A stretch of DNA of 64,000 nt from Halobacillus locisalis (GTDB taxonomy: Bacteria; Bacillota; Bacilli; Bacillales; Halobacillaceae): assembly GCF_013694105.1 (NCBI RefSeq), contig NZ_JACEFG010000001.1, forward strand, positions 496,001-560,000, read 5' to 3'. This document shows, piece after piece, positions 63,382 through 64,000 of this stretch; within the stretch, counting starts at the first letter, position 1; each line of letters begins with the position of its first letter. The translations under genes were made by a program, and so were the position numbers. The notes beneath the pieces are model-generated. The model was not told where the DNA came from. It saw only the letters and a program-made list of their open reading frames with translations, and made no database searches.

Positions 63382-63414
63382 AGTCCTTTTCACACATTGA
63401 AAAGGCTTTTTTCT
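63382..63414 (+). terminator. Intrinsic terminator
   Basis: Ten-position stem (63382-63391 with 63399-63408, one mismatch) followed by six T residues; a second stop for the sleB-ypeB transcript. Confidence 0.75.
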
Positions 63415-63555
63415 TTCTGTGGACATTATAGGTGATAATGGGTAAAAAGCCTCAACTTACTTTAGATTTAAATCTTTATACCTACTCTCTTCCATTTTTT
63501 AAGAAAGGATGAGATAATTATATGCATGAGAGAGCCGTGTTCAAGGGGGATAAAC

Positions 63556-64000
63556 ATGGAAATTATCAAAATTGGAATGCCTATAAATTTAGATGTGGAT
63601 CGTGGTCCAGAAGAAGAAGAGGATAAATACAAGTGCAAGCTTGTTGATTTCCAAGGTGAATACATATATATCGACTACCCTGTACACACCTCAACTGGTA
63701 AGACGGGCTTTTTTATGGAAGGTGCTCAGTTTCAAGCGAGTTTTGTTGGCGAAGATCAATCCGTATATTGGTTTGAAACAGAAGTGGTGGCACGCAAAAA
63801 GTTGAATATTCCGGTCATCGTTCTGACGTTTCCTGGTATGGAAAAACTTGAACGCATTCAGAGGAGAAGATACGTACGTGTAGAGACGTCCGTTGATGTT
63901 TCGATAATGGGGGAAGAAGGCTCGCATACCACGGTTACATCGGATATTAGTGGAGGCGGTGTAGCGGTTGTCCAGCCTAAAACTAGAGCACTCAAGGAGG
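63556..64000 (+). CDS. ypfA: PilZ-domain c-di-GMP receptor YpfA (3' end beyond window)
   Basis: Reads through the window end, so only 148 residues are seen. N-terminal YcgR-like domain (YIDYPVHTSTGKTGFFMEGAQ) and a PilZ domain with the c-di-GMP motifs RRRYVR (about 104-109) and DISGGG (about 129-134). In B. subtilis YpfA (DgrA) binds c-di-GMP and brakes flagellar motility. The ATG at 63556 follows AAGGGGGA. Position after ypeB matches B. subtilis. Confidence 0.9.
   Translation, partial: MEIIKIGMPINLDVDRGPEEEEDKYKCKLVDFQGEYIYIDYPVHTSTGKTGFFMEGAQFQASFVGEDQSVYWFETEVVARKKLNIPVIVLTFPGMEKLERIQRRRYVRVETSVDVSIMGEEGSHTTVTSDISGGGVAVVQPKTRALKE

Overview
The window is chromosomal DNA of an endospore-forming, low-to-mid GC Gram-positive bacterium of the Bacillaceae. 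Gene content and order follow the Bacillus subtilis nudF-fur-xerD-deoB-punA-dacF-spoIIA-spoVA-lysA-ppiB-scpAB-dacB-spmAB-rluB-resABCDE-sigX-rsiX and fer-ypbB-recQ-ypbDE-ypbG-ypbH-gudB-ypdA-prsW-sleB-ypeB-ypfA backbone. Many proteins are acidic, so a marine or moderately halophilic genus (Halobacillus/Pontibacillus/Virgibacillus type) is likely; that genus guess is inference. No rRNA, tRNA, prophage, intact IS or CRISPR was seen.

Layout. 1-8.2 kb: sppA with its RDD partner (minus), a HAD phosphatase, a solitary peptide-binding lipoprotein followed by a PepF-type oligopeptidase and a TPR protein, and an FAD amine oxidase. 8.2-10.1 kb: a small zinc-ribbon membrane protein and a DHA2 drug exporter (minus), the latter with a 29-bp perfect inverted repeat covering its ribosome binding site. 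10.1-10.84 kb: sparse, with one 33-codon small ORF candidate. 10.84-24.2 kb: dipeptidase, aldo-keto reductase, nudF with an endonuclease Q gene, spoIIM, fur (preceded by a consensus Per box and a Fur-type box), xerD, a nucleoside salvage set (deoB-punA-pdp), dacF and the spoIIA operon. 24.2-28.7 kb: the spoVA operon behind a SigG-type promoter, lacking spoVAEA. 28.8-33.7 kb: lysA, ppiB, a mini-M50 protease, an orphan ribT, scpA-scpB. 33.9-43.1 kb: dacB-spmA-spmB, rluB, and the cytochrome c maturation and redox-signalling genes resABCDE. 43.1-44.5 kb: a cobalamin riboswitch with a terminator platform, a DUF4430 lipoprotein and an ECF S-component. 44.5-44.7 kb: a 180-bp MITE-like element flanked by 31-bp direct copies of a hairpin. 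44.8-46.6 kb: sigX-rsiX with an autoregulatory-type ECF promoter. 46.7-52.1 kb: XRE regulator, ferredoxin, ypbB-recQ-ypbD, and the cotJABC spore coat operon (minus). 52.2-64 kb: CBS-ACT protein, phosphoesterase, a CarH/LitR-type B12 photoreceptor regulator, mecA-family adaptor, ddl, gudB, ypdA, ansA (minus), prsW, sleB-ypeB, and the 5' part of ypfA, cut by the window end.

How the genes work together. Sporulation dominates: compartment control (spoIIAA/AB/sigF), engulfment (spoIIM), spore peptidoglycan and core dehydration (dacB, dacF, spmA, spmB), dipicolinate uptake (spoVA), coat (cotJ) and germination (sleB, ypeB). Respiration and redox are covered by resABCDE, fer, ypdA and fur/Per control. 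Cobalamin appears twice: riboswitch-controlled uptake genes, and a regulator carrying the residues that bind B12 in light-sensing CarH. The least explained parts are the MITE-like element, the degenerate CGGACA-core repeats found upstream of both dac genes, the inverted repeat at the exporter start, and two very small ORFs.
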